A DNA stretch of 64,000 nucleotides. It comes from JAZNGX01 sp045576675 (GTDB taxonomy: Bacteria; Bacillota; Clostridia; Monoglobales; Firm-18). Shown here one piece after another: positions 37,940 to 47,238 of the stretch (the stretch's first letter is position 1; each line of letters opens with the position of its first letter). The position numbers were made by a program, and so were the translations under genes. The stretch lies in contig JAZNGX010000176.1 in NCBI GenBank assembly GCA_045576675.1, positions 1 to 64,000 on the forward strand. The letters run 5' to 3'. The notes under the pieces were generated by a model. The model made no database searches and was not told the DNA's origin. It was given only the letters and a program-made list of their open reading frames with translations.

Positions 37940-40900
37940 TTATAACCCCAAATCACTTATATATTTTTCGCATACAGACATTGTTTTCCAATCATTTGAA
38001 GCAATTATATAAAGATTTCCGTTACGTATTGCCCACGGCTTTCCGTCAGCAGTTTTATAAAGCACATCAGCCCCGTCAACAGCGTTTAAAATTTGTTTTG
38101 TTACGCCATTCTCTATAACGTATTCATCAGTATAATACTTATCTATTTCGGGTAAATCGCCAATATTGTCCCTGAAGCCAAAGAACACAATGTTTTTACC
38201 CTCTCTGTTTTCTCTGACAGCCTCACAAAGCTTTTCACCAAACAACTTTGTTGCCGGCTTCTTTTCCATAAATGTCATAAGCAATTCTGTATCCACAAGC
38301 GGATTGGATGTTGGTATAATTCTTCTTGCCCCGCTATGCGGATCAAACTCTATTGAAAAGTTTTCAATATCATCAGAATAACCAACTGCTGTATATCTGT
38401 TCGGTCTTGTCCAATAATTTGTTGCGGCAGGATAATAAAAGCCTGTTTCAAACTGAGTTTTATTATCCTTAAGCTTTGCTACGTACTCATCTGTGTGCAA
38501 AATGTCATTAAACGATTTTAACCATGGATACATTTTTGGGTTTGCTTCATACGAATAACCCTCGTGTATCTGCACGCCTGCTTCTTCACCGTTAAGCAAG
38601 AAATCAAATATACCCTTAGCACCACCGTTATACAATTCAGTAAAATGCTCGTGCATATATTCTTCGCTTGGATAACCATGAATTTCTTGTTCATATTTCA
38701 CATTGATGTTCGACTCTGTTTCAGTTTCTGTAACTATCTGCCACATAGTTTTTACTGCACTTTCAGCTTCACCATATGCTATACTCTGCTTATATTTTGC
38801 ACCCCCGTAGATATCACCATATGCTTCAGCACCTACGCCGTCAAAACCACCATAAGTTACATTGTTTACAAAATAGTCGCTGTAAATACTTGCTTCCTTA
38901 TAAACAACCGGAACATCGTTATACTTCTTTACGTTATCAGCCAGCAAGTTCGAAAACTCTGTAAATTTGTCTGATTTAAAATACCAAAAATCATTCCACG
39001 CATGGCCGTTATATGTATCCGCCTGATAAACTCTGTTTGTGCTGTCAAGCGCAAAATATGTGTAATACTCGCCGTTACTATCCTTTGGAGAAGTATAAAT
39101 AGGTATAATCTGCGAAGCTGCTTCAAAGCTTGGTATAGCAGGCTTTGTAAGCCAGGCTTCGTTTAGTGCATCAATTGTGCCATATTTTTCTTCAAGCCAC
39201 TGTGCATACTCTGCATTGGTATTATCCGACACAAAGCGTGCATTTTCAGCATCGTTATGTACGCCTGTTTCATTATAGCAAAGGTCAACCCACAATCTGA
39301 AGCCGTCACCCATTTCCAATGCATCAGCAAATTTTGCAACAGCCTCGTATGACTCATTATCGTAATCTATATAGTTACTCCAAGCTCTGCCGCGATCGCT
39401 GTAAATTTTTGGAGTGAAAGCCACGGTACAGGTTCTTCCCGACGGAATAGTAACATCTGCTGACATTGTATATGTTCCGTTACCATTGGCTTTAACAGTT
39501 ACATCACCATTTTGTACGTGAATTGATGTTTCCTCATTTATAACTATGAACTTACCACCCACAACACTTGGTGGTGTTACAACCGTTGTTGCAAAATTCG
39601 ACGGATTGATTGTAACACTTACAGTTCCGCTTTCGGTTACTCCTGTAACACGTACATTTGATGTGTTGTCTCTTGCAGCTCTAACGTAATATGAATAAAG
39701 AGGCTTACCGCCATTTTGACGTTCGTTAAGCTGAATGCCATATTTAAAGCCCATTTCATCAAGTTTATCTACAAGTCTTTGCCACGCTTCCATAGGAATA
39801 TCGGTACCCAAGTTTTGCGGATTTATATACAAATCCGTCACACCCTCAGCCTTAAATCTTTCAAGCATTGCAACATCCTTTGCAAAAACCTCTTCATTTC
39901 CCGCAGGGTCGGTTGGACTATATTTATCAAGATAGCTGAAAAGTGACATTCCGCCCATAGGTATATACGGCTCACCATCCCATATAAGTGTATGTGCCTG
40001 ATTTACATACCAGAAATGATACAAGCCTGTTTTTCGTGCAATATATGTACCATATGACATCGGCTTATATGCAACATCATAATTTATATCGTTATCAAGG
40101 TCAATGTTAATATTTTCCGACATTTTCGTGTTTAGCTTATTAAGCTGAACACGAAGCTCATATTCACCCGAAGGGATTCCGTCTGTTACAGAAAACTCAA
40201 ATTCCGCTTCAATCTTTTCACCGGCAAAGTAAGAAGACGTAGGAACAACAGCATCGGTTTCAACAACATCCCAAAGCTCTTTGCCTTTCCAAAGTGTAAG
40301 ACTTATTTCACTGTCAAAATCAACCTCATTTTCAAGAACAACTTCAATCTCGCTCGAATATGTTTCGTTGCCGTTTATAACCTCAGGCAATTCAATACCG
40401 CTGACATTTGCAATCACCGATACATCCTCATACTCGCCAGTATCAGCAATCGGTGCCATATTTCCGTTCCACAAAAACATCTTTATTACTCCGCCATCCG
40501 TGTCATAAGGCAGCATCAGGTCAGTTGTAACAGCAACGCTTTCACCTTCGGGAACATCAACAAGCTCAGACTTGTTTATACTTACAAGCCTGCCTGAATT
40601 GTCATAATACGCAAGAAGAGCAATTGCATTCTGCTCACCATTACTGTTTAAAAGTGTTGCACTTGCATTTACAACCTCACTATTGCGAAGCTTGCTTCTG
40701 ATTTTTGAACCGTCGGCATATGTAAGCTTAACATCATATGCATACAAATCGGGTATTACAGTAACCTCGTACTCCTTTGTACCAACTGCACTTAAACTTC
40801 CGATTGTTTTTTCAACCGTTGCAGTAAGTATAGCCTTACCAATCTTACCATTATCATTATGAACAATCTTTCCATCTGATGTTATTACAGAGGGATTGCT

Positions 40901-42670
40901 TGTTGACCAGCTTATTGAAGAACCTGTTACTGTTGTTGCCGGAAGTGCAATATCATCACGAAGCATATTTGTATTAATACCAAGTGTTGCTGCTTCAAAA
41001 TCAGCAAGACGCTTCAGATAATCATTATTAAAGCTTGAAGGCAATATACCAGTTCCTGTAGGAACAAACGCAATAAAGTCAAACATACAAAGATATATAT
41101 CACCCATAGAACGCAAATCGCCGCTTCTGAACTTAAGTGTATTCACACCATAGCTTGAAAGCTTAACATTTGGTATCTTATTCCATCTTAAATTGGTAGT
41201 ATTATCATATGTTGCGACTCCGCTTGAGCTTTCGTACCCCTCCGCAAGCCTTGCATATTGGTAATCAGAGCCGTTAAGAGAATATTCATAATGACTTACG
41301 TGTCCATCAGATGCACCTGTTGATACAATGTACATATCATAAGCACCTGACTTTGTCGGTCTGAAATTATATATGATTTCAGGAATTTCTGTGTATGCAG
41401 TTGTAGTTCTGTAAAACTGCTTCAGATAATATCTGTTACTCATAAGCATGGATGTGCCGGAACTGTTTGAAGAAGAGCCGTCAGCACATACTATACTCAT
41501 TCCATAACCCGGGCTTTCGTTTAAAACACCTTTGTTATTAACTGAAAAATGCTCCGCCTCCAACCATATACCATTATACTCATTTTTTTGCGGAACAGAA
41601 TTTTGGTCTCCCGGTATCCACTGCCAGCTTTGCGGCACGATTGCTATTTTATTTATAAGTGACAGATAGTCTCCCTGACTTCTCGGGTCAATTGTAAGCT
41701 TTAAATTATGCTCACCCTGTGCAATAATCTGTGATGGAAATCTATGCCACGAAATTGCTCCAAGTGTGGAATGATTAGTAACAGCAACCGGCTTATAAGC
41801 CGAGTTGTTAAAGTTGCCCTGATAACCTGTTCCCAGATTTTTTCCTGAATAGTTACCATAAACAGCATCACCATCATCTATTGTCAGGCTATAGTCAGAA
41901 ATCCATGTCAAATCAGGTCTGTTGCCATATACCCAGATATCGTAAATATCCGAAGCCTTGGAAGTAAAAGAATAATCATACGAAGCCGTAACGCCCGTAC
42001 CCTTTAAATATACATCTGTGCTTATAAGCGTGTAATCAGAATCAGGAATCCCCGGCTTTGTTACGGAATCAGTTGGTGTCCAGTTATAATAAGACGGCAC
42101 AATTACAATTGCGTCCATTGCAAAGATGTAACCACCAAGCCCACGCTCCTCTGGATATATGCTGATAGTATGACGCTGTGCCGAAAGCGTTGAAGTTGGC
42201 ATTTTATTCCAAACCATAGCTGCACTACCCAATGCCGAATGTGTATTATACAAGGTTGTCGGCTGATATGGAGAGTTGTTCTGATTGCCGACATATCCGA
42301 TGTTCATACCTGAACTGATGCAATATTCAGCCTTTCCGCCATCTATCTTATATGTAAAGTCTGAAACCCATGTTAAATCAGGGCGTGTTGACAACACCCA
42401 GATATCATAATCACCTGCTTCGTTTATTTCAAACGTATAATCTGCATGATAGTTTTCTGCTCCTGTTGGCGATACATTTCTTATAAACGCAGCAATACCA
42501 TCGCTTGCCTTGTCATATGAAATAGAGCTTTTGTATGTACTTGTGGCATCCATTTTTTCTGCTTCAAGCCATACGTAACCCACCGAAGCTTCTGCAGCCA
42601 AAACAGGCAACCCGGGCAAAAGCAAAGTCATAGCACATAAAAAAGCTACGATTTTGTTAACTATTTTCAT
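37940..42670 (-). CDS. Giant secreted GH42-like glycosidase with three EAE/YDIW modules
   Basis: A 1576-residue exported protein. Order: signal peptide (1-26, cleaved near VLAAEAS); three modules (beginning VWLEAEKMDATS, then YTLISTDVYLKG, then IWLEAEHFSVNN; about 28-550); an Ig-like segment and a beta domain with KMFLWNGN (to about 760); a further Ig-like domain; a GH42/clan A TIM barrel (about 850-1500). Core features: YHFWYVNQAHTLIWDGEPYI, then LWVDLCYNETGVHNDAEN (Asn-Glu, likely acid/base), WLEEKYGTIDALNEAW as in GH42 enzymes, and MWQIVTETETESNI (likely nucleophile). No SLH: unlike its 1345-residue paralogue it should be free or loosely bound. It is the first gene of the leftward locus behind the second 81-bp element. 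Confidence 0.78.
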   Translation of the reverse strand: MKIVNKIVAFLCAMTLLLPGLPVLAAEASVGYVWLEAEKMDATSTYKSSISYDKASDGIAAFIRNVSPTGAENYHADYTFEINEAGDYDIWVLSTRPDLTWVSDFTYKIDGGKAEYCISSGMNIGYVGNQNNSPYQPTTLYNTHSALGSAAMVWNKMPTSTLSAQRHTISIYPEERGLGGYIFAMDAIVIVPSYYNWTPTDSVTKPGIPDSDYTLISTDVYLKGTGVTASYDYSFTSKASDIYDIWVYGNRPDLTWISDYSLTIDDGDAVYGNYSGKNLGTGYQGNFNNSAYKPVAVTNHSTLGAISWHRFPSQIIAQGEHNLKLTIDPRSQGDYLSLINKIAIVPQSWQWIPGDQNSVPQKNEYNGIWLEAEHFSVNNKGVLNESPGYGMSIVCADGSSSNSSGTSMLMSNRYYLKQFYRTTTAYTEIPEIIYNFRPTKSGAYDMYIVSTGASDGHVSHYEYSLNGSDYQYARLAEGYESSSGVATYDNTTNLRWNKIPNVKLSSYGVNTLKFRSGDLRSMGDIYLCMFDFIAFVPTGTGILPSSFNNDYLKRLADFEAATLGINTNMLRDDIALPATTVTGSSISWSTSNPSVITSDGKIVHNDNGKIGKAILTATVEKTIGSLSAVGTKEYEVTVIPDLYAYDVKLTYADGSKIRSKLRNSEVVNASATLLNSNGEQNAIALLAYYDNSGRLVSINKSELVDVPEGESVAVTTDLMLPYDTDGGVIKMFLWNGNMAPIADTGEYEDVSVIANVSGIELPEVINGNETYSSEIEVVLENEVDFDSEISLTLWKGKELWDVVETDAVVPTSSYFAGEKIEAEFEFSVTDGIPSGEYELRVQLNKLNTKMSENINIDLDNDINYDVAYKPMSYGTYIARKTGLYHFWYVNQAHTLIWDGEPYIPMGGMSLFSYLDKYSPTDPAGNEEVFAKDVAMLERFKAEGVTDLYINPQNLGTDIPMEAWQRLVDKLDEMGFKYGIQLNERQNGGKPLYSYYVRAARDNTSNVRVTGVTESGTVSVTINPSNFATTVVTPPSVVGGKFIVINEETSIHVQNGDVTVKANGNGTYTMSADVTIPSGRTCTVAFTPKIYSDRGRAWSNYIDYDNESYEAVAKFADALEMGDGFRLWVDLCYNETGVHNDAENARFVSDNTNAEYAQWLEEKYGTIDALNEAWLTKPAIPSFEAASQIIPIYTSPKDSNGEYYTYFALDSTNRVYQADTYNGHAWNDFWYFKSDKFTEFSNLLADNVKKYNDVPVVYKEASIYSDYFVNNVTYGGFDGVGAEAYGDIYGGAKYKQSIAYGEAESAVKTMWQIVTETETESNINVKYEQEIHGYPSEEYMHEHFTELYNGGAKGIFDFLLNGEEAGVQIHEGYSYEANPKMYPWLKSFNDILHTDEYVAKLKDNKTQFETGFYYPAATNYWTRPNRYTAVGYSDDIENFSIEFDPHSGARRIIPTSNPLVDTELLMTFMEKKPATKLFGEKLCEAVRENREGKNIVFFGFRDNIGDLPEIDKYYTDEYVIENGVTKQILNAVDGADVLYKTADGKPWAIRNGNLYIIASNDWKTMSVCEKYISDLGL

Positions 42671-42702
42671 AAACTACACATCCTTATATCCAATTAGCAC
42701 AA

Positions 42703-42783
42703 TTGCTTAATTTAATTTTATCACACACGTATAATTTAGGTAAAGTACACAAATTTGCGATTTGGTTAGTTAATTTGCTTTTA
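42703..42783 (-). promoter_or_regulatory. 81-bp promoter/operator element, copy B
   Basis: Ungapped match to 34733-34813. On the minus strand TTTACC (42744-42739) and TAAAAT (42720-42715) are 18 bases apart. Two exact GCAAATT half-sites (AATTTGC on the plus strand, 42752-42758 and 42772-42778) are 20 bases apart upstream of the -35. Predicted transcription starts about 38 bases before the 1576-residue gene, the same distance as in copy A. It lies between this gene and the divergent sensor/regulator operon, the natural place for the regulator's site. Confidence 0.82.
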
Positions 42784-42807
42784 TGCATTATGTACCTTGC
42801 TTTATCG

Positions 42808-42836
42808 TTGACAAAGAAAAATGCTGATGTTACAAT
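42808..42836 (+). promoter_or_regulatory. Promoter of the two-component/rhamnosidase operon
   Basis: TTGACA (42808-42813), 17 bases, TACAAT (42831-42836): a near-consensus vegetative promoter 34 bases before the sensor gene start. The operon it reads (sensor, response regulator, kinase, rhamnosidase) can thus be expressed basally without activation, unlike the two 81-bp promoters. Confidence 0.88.
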
Positions 42837-42869
42837 ATAAATGTTAAAAAAGGCGAGGTGACATAAGCT

Positions 42870-43865
42870 ATGTTTCAGGGAATAAAAAACAAAATTGAAA
42901 TATTTATCATTTTTGCTGCGGCATTTTTAATAACACTTGTCACGATAAGCATCGGTTCAACCTTCCGCATATCTTTAACCAACGATTTTATCAATCACTC
43001 AGTTCAGTCTGCTGAGCAGCTTAATAATAATATAAAGCTTAATCTGACTTCGTTTGAAACAGTTGCAAATTTGCTTACACATAACACAACCATTATCGAA
43101 GCTATGTCAACCGACAAATATAATATTGATGTAATCCCAATACTGGATAGTGTTGCGATGACAAATCTAAACATTGCAGGTACGTGCCTTTATGGTGTTA
43201 ATGGTATCAACTATTATTCAAGCACTGTTCAGGCTCCTCCGCCACTTGATTTTATTCTTAAAAACGAGATTCCGGACGATTTTGTTCAATCCGCAGACAG
43301 CACAACCTGGATATTGCGTGAGCATACCATAAAGGAATACAAGAATTACACAGGGTATTACAGAAGTGCTAACGGCTTGTTTTCTTTTGTAAGCAAGCTC
43401 AGAAATGAAAGCAATGAGCTTTTAGGATATTTTCTAATTGATATCCCGATTAATAACATATACAGCTTTCCGATGAATAAAGATAACATTTTTTTAAACA
43501 ATACAAGTATATATATTTTAAACGAACAAAACAAAATAGCTCACACCTTCAAACAGGCAAATAATAATGACGAAGCCTTCAATCCTGAGCTTATCACCAA
43601 CAAAGATATCACTTTGCCGATACGCCTTAAAAATGCTGTTGCAACAGTAAGTGAGCTTGAAAACACCAATACAAAAACCGTTGTATATACTTCGTTCAGA
43701 TACATAAAAAACAAGTTCTATGAGCTTATTGTTATACTGTTTATTTTAGATTCGTTGTTTATACTGCTTGTAATACTTTTGGTTAAGCCTTTATCAAAAA
43801 GTATATATAAGCCATTACAGGCACTTTATTCCAAAATGAAAGGTATTCACAAGCTGATACAATAA
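42870..43865 (+). CDS. Kinase-less membrane sensor protein
   Basis: A 331-residue protein with an N-terminal membrane helix (about 10-32), an extracellular domain of about 250 residues of the kind found in YesM-type kinases, and a second membrane helix (about 288-310, LIVILFILDSLFILLVILLV). It then ends after about 20 residues (KPLQALYSKMKGIHKLIQ), where a HAMP and kinase domain would be expected. No kinase remnant follows in any frame before the response regulator 27 bases on, so this is a natural end, not a recent frameshift. It may act as a co-sensor forming complexes with the complete kinase two genes downstream. GAGGTG precedes the ATG. Confidence 0.72.
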   Translation: MFQGIKNKIEIFIIFAAAFLITLVTISIGSTFRISLTNDFINHSVQSAEQLNNNIKLNLTSFETVANLLTHNTTIIEAMSTDKYNIDVIPILDSVAMTNLNIAGTCLYGVNGINYYSSTVQAPPPLDFILKNEIPDDFVQSADSTTWILREHTIKEYKNYTGYYRSANGLFSFVSKLRNESNELLGYFLIDIPINNIYSFPMNKDNIFLNNTSIYILNEQNKIAHTFKQANNNDEAFNPELITNKDITLPIRLKNAVATVSELENTNTKTVVYTSFRYIKNKFYELIVILFILDSLFILLVILLVKPLSKSIYKPLQALYSKMKGIHKLIQ

Positions 43866-43892
43866 TACTCTTAATAAAGGGAGCGTAACCTG

Positions 43893-45488
43893 ATGTTAAC
43901 AATCATAGTAGTTGATGACGAGCATTTAACACATCTCGGATTAAAAATGGCAATCGACTGGGAAAAATACGGATTTCAGATTATAGGCGACGCCAAGACC
44001 GGTGAAGAAGGTCTTGAACTCGCTCTTAAGTTACGCCCCGATATTATAATCACTGATGTTTGTATGCCCAATATGGATGGACTTGAAATGATTTCTCAAC
44101 TACGTGAGCATAACTTAGACCCTAAAATAATAGTTATCTCCGCCTTCGATGAATTCCATTACGTTAAACGAGCATTGGAAAGCAAAGCAATTGCATATCT
44201 TTTAAAACCAATCAAAGATGCAGAGCTTATTAACGTGCTTTTAGAACAGAAAAAGATTATTGAACGCGAAAAGAAAATGAAAAGCGAAATCGAGGATTAT
44301 CACGAAAACCTTGATATCTTAAAAGAGCACTTTTTTATTGACCTGTTCAATGGTAAAAGTATTGATGAAGAAACCCTTGACAAAAAGGTTAAAGCCTTTG
44401 ACATTCCGGAAAACAAAAATTTTTATATAATAAAATTAGGGCTTGATGCATATAAGGAGCTTACAAAAAACAATGAAGCAGACAAGCTGTTCACATTAAA
44501 CAAACAGCTTAAAGAAGAAATAAATCAGGCGTTTTCAAACACGGCAGATTTTCATATAAATCTTATAACAGACGAGAAGTATTGCACCGTTGTACTGTTT
44601 ACAACACAAAATCTTCAGTTTGTTACAGAGCAGTGCAGAATTTTAAACAAAGCCTTTGGTAGAAACACCCAGAACACAATTTCTATAGGAATAAGCAACT
44701 GCCGTTACAGTCTTTTGGAAGCACAGGATGCGTATGTTGAAGCAACTGATGCATTAAAATTCAAATCAGTTATGGGGCATAACAGTGTTATTCAGGCAGC
44801 TGAAATAACTTCAGACCGCCAGCAATCAAATTTAACACAAAGCGAAATCAACAGCATCATTACGTGTATAAAGGCACATAAATCTGAAGACACCTTTATG
44901 CATTTAAACGAGCTGTTCAGAAATTTAAAAAACAATAACAGCAGTATTGATTATGTTAAGGAGCTTTGCGTACAGCTTTCTGTTCTTGCATACAACACTT
45001 CAAGCGATGGCAGTGACACACAACAAAACGAGCAGCTTATGTACATCAGCTCAGAAATTCACGAGCAGGAAACAATTCAGGACGTTTTTGAATGGACAAA
45101 GAATTTTATTGACGATATATTAAAAAATCTTATACAATCAGAAGAGCTTGCGTATCGCAAGGATGTAAGACTTGCAATCAATTATATAAAGAATAATTTT
45201 GACAAGCAAATCACTGCAGAACAGGTTGCAAATGAGCTTTTTATAAGCTATCATTACCTGATGCACATTTTCACAAGAGACGTTGGCAAAACATTTAATG
45301 AATATCTGACTGATTATCGTATTGAGGTAGCAAAGGATATGCTGAAAAACCAAAACATTACAGTTTCAAAGGTCAGCGAAATGATAGGCTATAAAAGCCC
45401 TAAATACTTTGGCATATTGTTCAAGAAAAAGACAGGCTTAACCCCTAAGGAATATGCAGAACAAAAATACAACAGGGCACAGGAGTAA
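43893..45488 (+). CDS. YesN-type AraC response regulator
   Basis: A 531-residue transcription factor. Residues 1-125 are the receiver domain, with acidic pocket VVDDEHLTHLG, phospho-acceptor Asp55 in IIITDVCMPNMDG, VISAFDEF, and Lys in AYLLKPIKD. A long middle region follows. The last 100 residues carry the AraC double helix-turn-helix (ITAEQVANELFISYHYLMHI, and ITVSKVSEMIGYKSPKYFG). Paired with the kinase downstream. It is the best candidate to bind the twin GCAA half-sites in the 81-bp elements, since one of these lies next to its own operon. Confidence 0.95.
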   Translation: MLTIIVVDDEHLTHLGLKMAIDWEKYGFQIIGDAKTGEEGLELALKLRPDIIITDVCMPNMDGLEMISQLREHNLDPKIIVISAFDEFHYVKRALESKAIAYLLKPIKDAELINVLLEQKKIIEREKKMKSEIEDYHENLDILKEHFFIDLFNGKSIDEETLDKKVKAFDIPENKNFYIIKLGLDAYKELTKNNEADKLFTLNKQLKEEINQAFSNTADFHINLITDEKYCTVVLFTTQNLQFVTEQCRILNKAFGRNTQNTISIGISNCRYSLLEAQDAYVEATDALKFKSVMGHNSVIQAAEITSDRQQSNLTQSEINSIITCIKAHKSEDTFMHLNELFRNLKNNNSSIDYVKELCVQLSVLAYNTSSDGSDTQQNEQLMYISSEIHEQETIQDVFEWTKNFIDDILKNLIQSEELAYRKDVRLAINYIKNNFDKQITAEQVANELFISYHYLMHIFTRDVGKTFNEYLTDYRIEVAKDMLKNQNITVSKVSEMIGYKSPKYFGILFKKKTGLTPKEYAEQKYNRAQE

Positions 45489-45492
45489 AAAA

Positions 45493-47238
45493 ATGAATAT
45501 CTTAAACACACTTATTCCATTTTTAAGACAGTTTAAAATCAGTATTCGTTTGTTGGTAATTCTTTTGATATGTACGCTTATTCCGTCACTTGTTATTTTC
45601 AGAATTGCAGACTTTTACTGCAGTAATATTACAAACAAATACATCAGTGACTATATTGATTTAACAGACAGCGAGATAGAATCACGTATAAATATGATTG
45701 CAAACTCGCTTGGTATTCTTTCACTGGATATAATTCAGAACAAGGAAATACCATTGATTATCAACGGTGATTATGAGTTTTCTCATAAACAGGAAAAGCT
45801 TGACGGTGTGCTTTCAACCCTTATCAGTGATAAGGTATTTATAAGCGGTATTTCTATAATCACAGTTAATAATGAAGCGTACTTTTATTCCTGTGATAAA
45901 AATTTTGTATTAAACGATTATCATATTATCAATAATGCTGATGACACAACGAGTATTAATTATATCGAAACAATTAAAGATGCCAATAATAATTCACACC
46001 TCACCTTTGGTATACAGTTCAGAAATTTTTATACAGGCTACCATTTAGGCACACTGTTGATTTATGTTAACGAACAGGTTCTTCACGATATTTACGGAAA
46101 ATATGTATCAGACCAGCATCTTATATACGTGTTAGACCAGAACGATATTATTATTTCGTGCAGTGACACATCAAAGCTTGGCTCAACATTTATTGATATA
46201 GCATTGGTTAAAAACAATACCTTTGAATTTGAAGACAAAAAGTACATAACCACTGTTCGTAATATGACAAAAAATATAGGCTTTTCATTTGACGGCTGGA
46301 AAATTCTTCATTACGCATCATACGATACGTTGCTTGATAACACAAATATGTTCACAAAGTATATGACTGTAATACGTAATACTTTTTTATTACTTGCGCT
46401 TATTTTTTCACTTGTGATATCACGCAGACTCACACGTTCAATTTCAGTTCTTCAGCGTAAGATGGTCAATATTGAAAAAGAACGAAGCTCACCGCCTGTT
46501 CACCTTTTAAAAGGGAACGATGAATTGTGGGAGCTTGAAAAGATTTTCAATGATATGATAGGGCAGATTAACAGCCTAATCGAAAAAAACAATGAAGAAA
46601 AAGAAGAAAAAAGAAAGCTTGAATTCAAGGCTATGCAGGCACAGATTAATCCGCATTTTATTTATAATACACTGGATGCTATCACGTGGCTTGCAAAAAT
46701 CAATGACAAGCCTGAAATCGTTGACCTTTCAATTGCACTTTCAGACTTCTTCCGCATCAGTCTTCAAAACGGGGAAAACTTTATAACAATAAAAGACGAG
46801 CTGGCACACGTTAAGGCTTATATTCTTATTCAGCAAACGCGTTTTCAGGGAAAATTCACCGTTGAATATGATGTTGATGAGGATATTATGAATTACAAAA
46901 TGCCCAAAATTATATTACAGCCGCTTGTGGAAAATGCAATTATTCACGGAATTGCACCGAGCAAAAATCCGGGTTTAATCCAGATTATAGGGTATCGTGA
47001 CGGCAACAATATTCGTTTTGAGGTTATAGATAACGGGGTAGGCTTCGTTGTTGACAATCCTGATAACAAAAACAACAGCATCAACGGCAGAAGCGGTTAC
47101 GGAACGAAAAACATAAGGCAACGTCTTATGCTTGAATACGGCGACGGATATGATTTAAAATTCCACAGTAAGCCTGATATTGGAACACGTGTGGAGGTTA
47201 CAATAAAAATCCAAGAGGACAAGGAGACATCAGTATGA
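45493..47238 (+). CDS. YesM-type sensor histidine kinase
   Basis: A 581-residue membrane kinase. Helices at about 17-40 and 290-315 flank an extracellular Cache-like sensor. Then come a HAMP-like linker, the dimerisation and phosphorylation region with the phospho-accepting histidine in QAQINPHFIYNTLDAITWLA, and a HATPase domain with N-box ILQPLVENAIIHG and G-boxes VIDNGVGF and GYGTKNIRQRL. Start at 45493 follows AGGAG at 45481-45485 right after the regulator's stop; an upstream in-frame start overlapping the regulator lacks such a site. The 3' end overlaps the rhamnosidase ATG by four bases, so kinase and hydrolase are translationally coupled. Confidence 0.95.
   Translation: MNILNTLIPFLRQFKISIRLLVILLICTLIPSLVIFRIADFYCSNITNKYISDYIDLTDSEIESRINMIANSLGILSLDIIQNKEIPLIINGDYEFSHKQEKLDGVLSTLISDKVFISGISIITVNNEAYFYSCDKNFVLNDYHIINNADDTTSINYIETIKDANNNSHLTFGIQFRNFYTGYHLGTLLIYVNEQVLHDIYGKYVSDQHLIYVLDQNDIIISCSDTSKLGSTFIDIALVKNNTFEFEDKKYITTVRNMTKNIGFSFDGWKILHYASYDTLLDNTNMFTKYMTVIRNTFLLLALIFSLVISRRLTRSISVLQRKMVNIEKERSSPPVHLLKGNDELWELEKIFNDMIGQINSLIEKNNEEKEEKRKLEFKAMQAQINPHFIYNTLDAITWLAKINDKPEIVDLSIALSDFFRISLQNGENFITIKDELAHVKAYILIQQTRFQGKFTVEYDVDEDIMNYKMPKIILQPLVENAIIHGIAPSKNPGLIQIIGYRDGNNIRFEVIDNGVGFVVDNPDNKNNSINGRSGYGTKNIRQRLMLEYGDGYDLKFHSKPDIGTRVEVTIKIQEDKETSV

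Noticed and set aside
43866..43892. Frameshifted kinase domain after the kinase-less sensor
   Set aside because: Only 27 bases separate the stop from the response regulator start; no remnant can fit.
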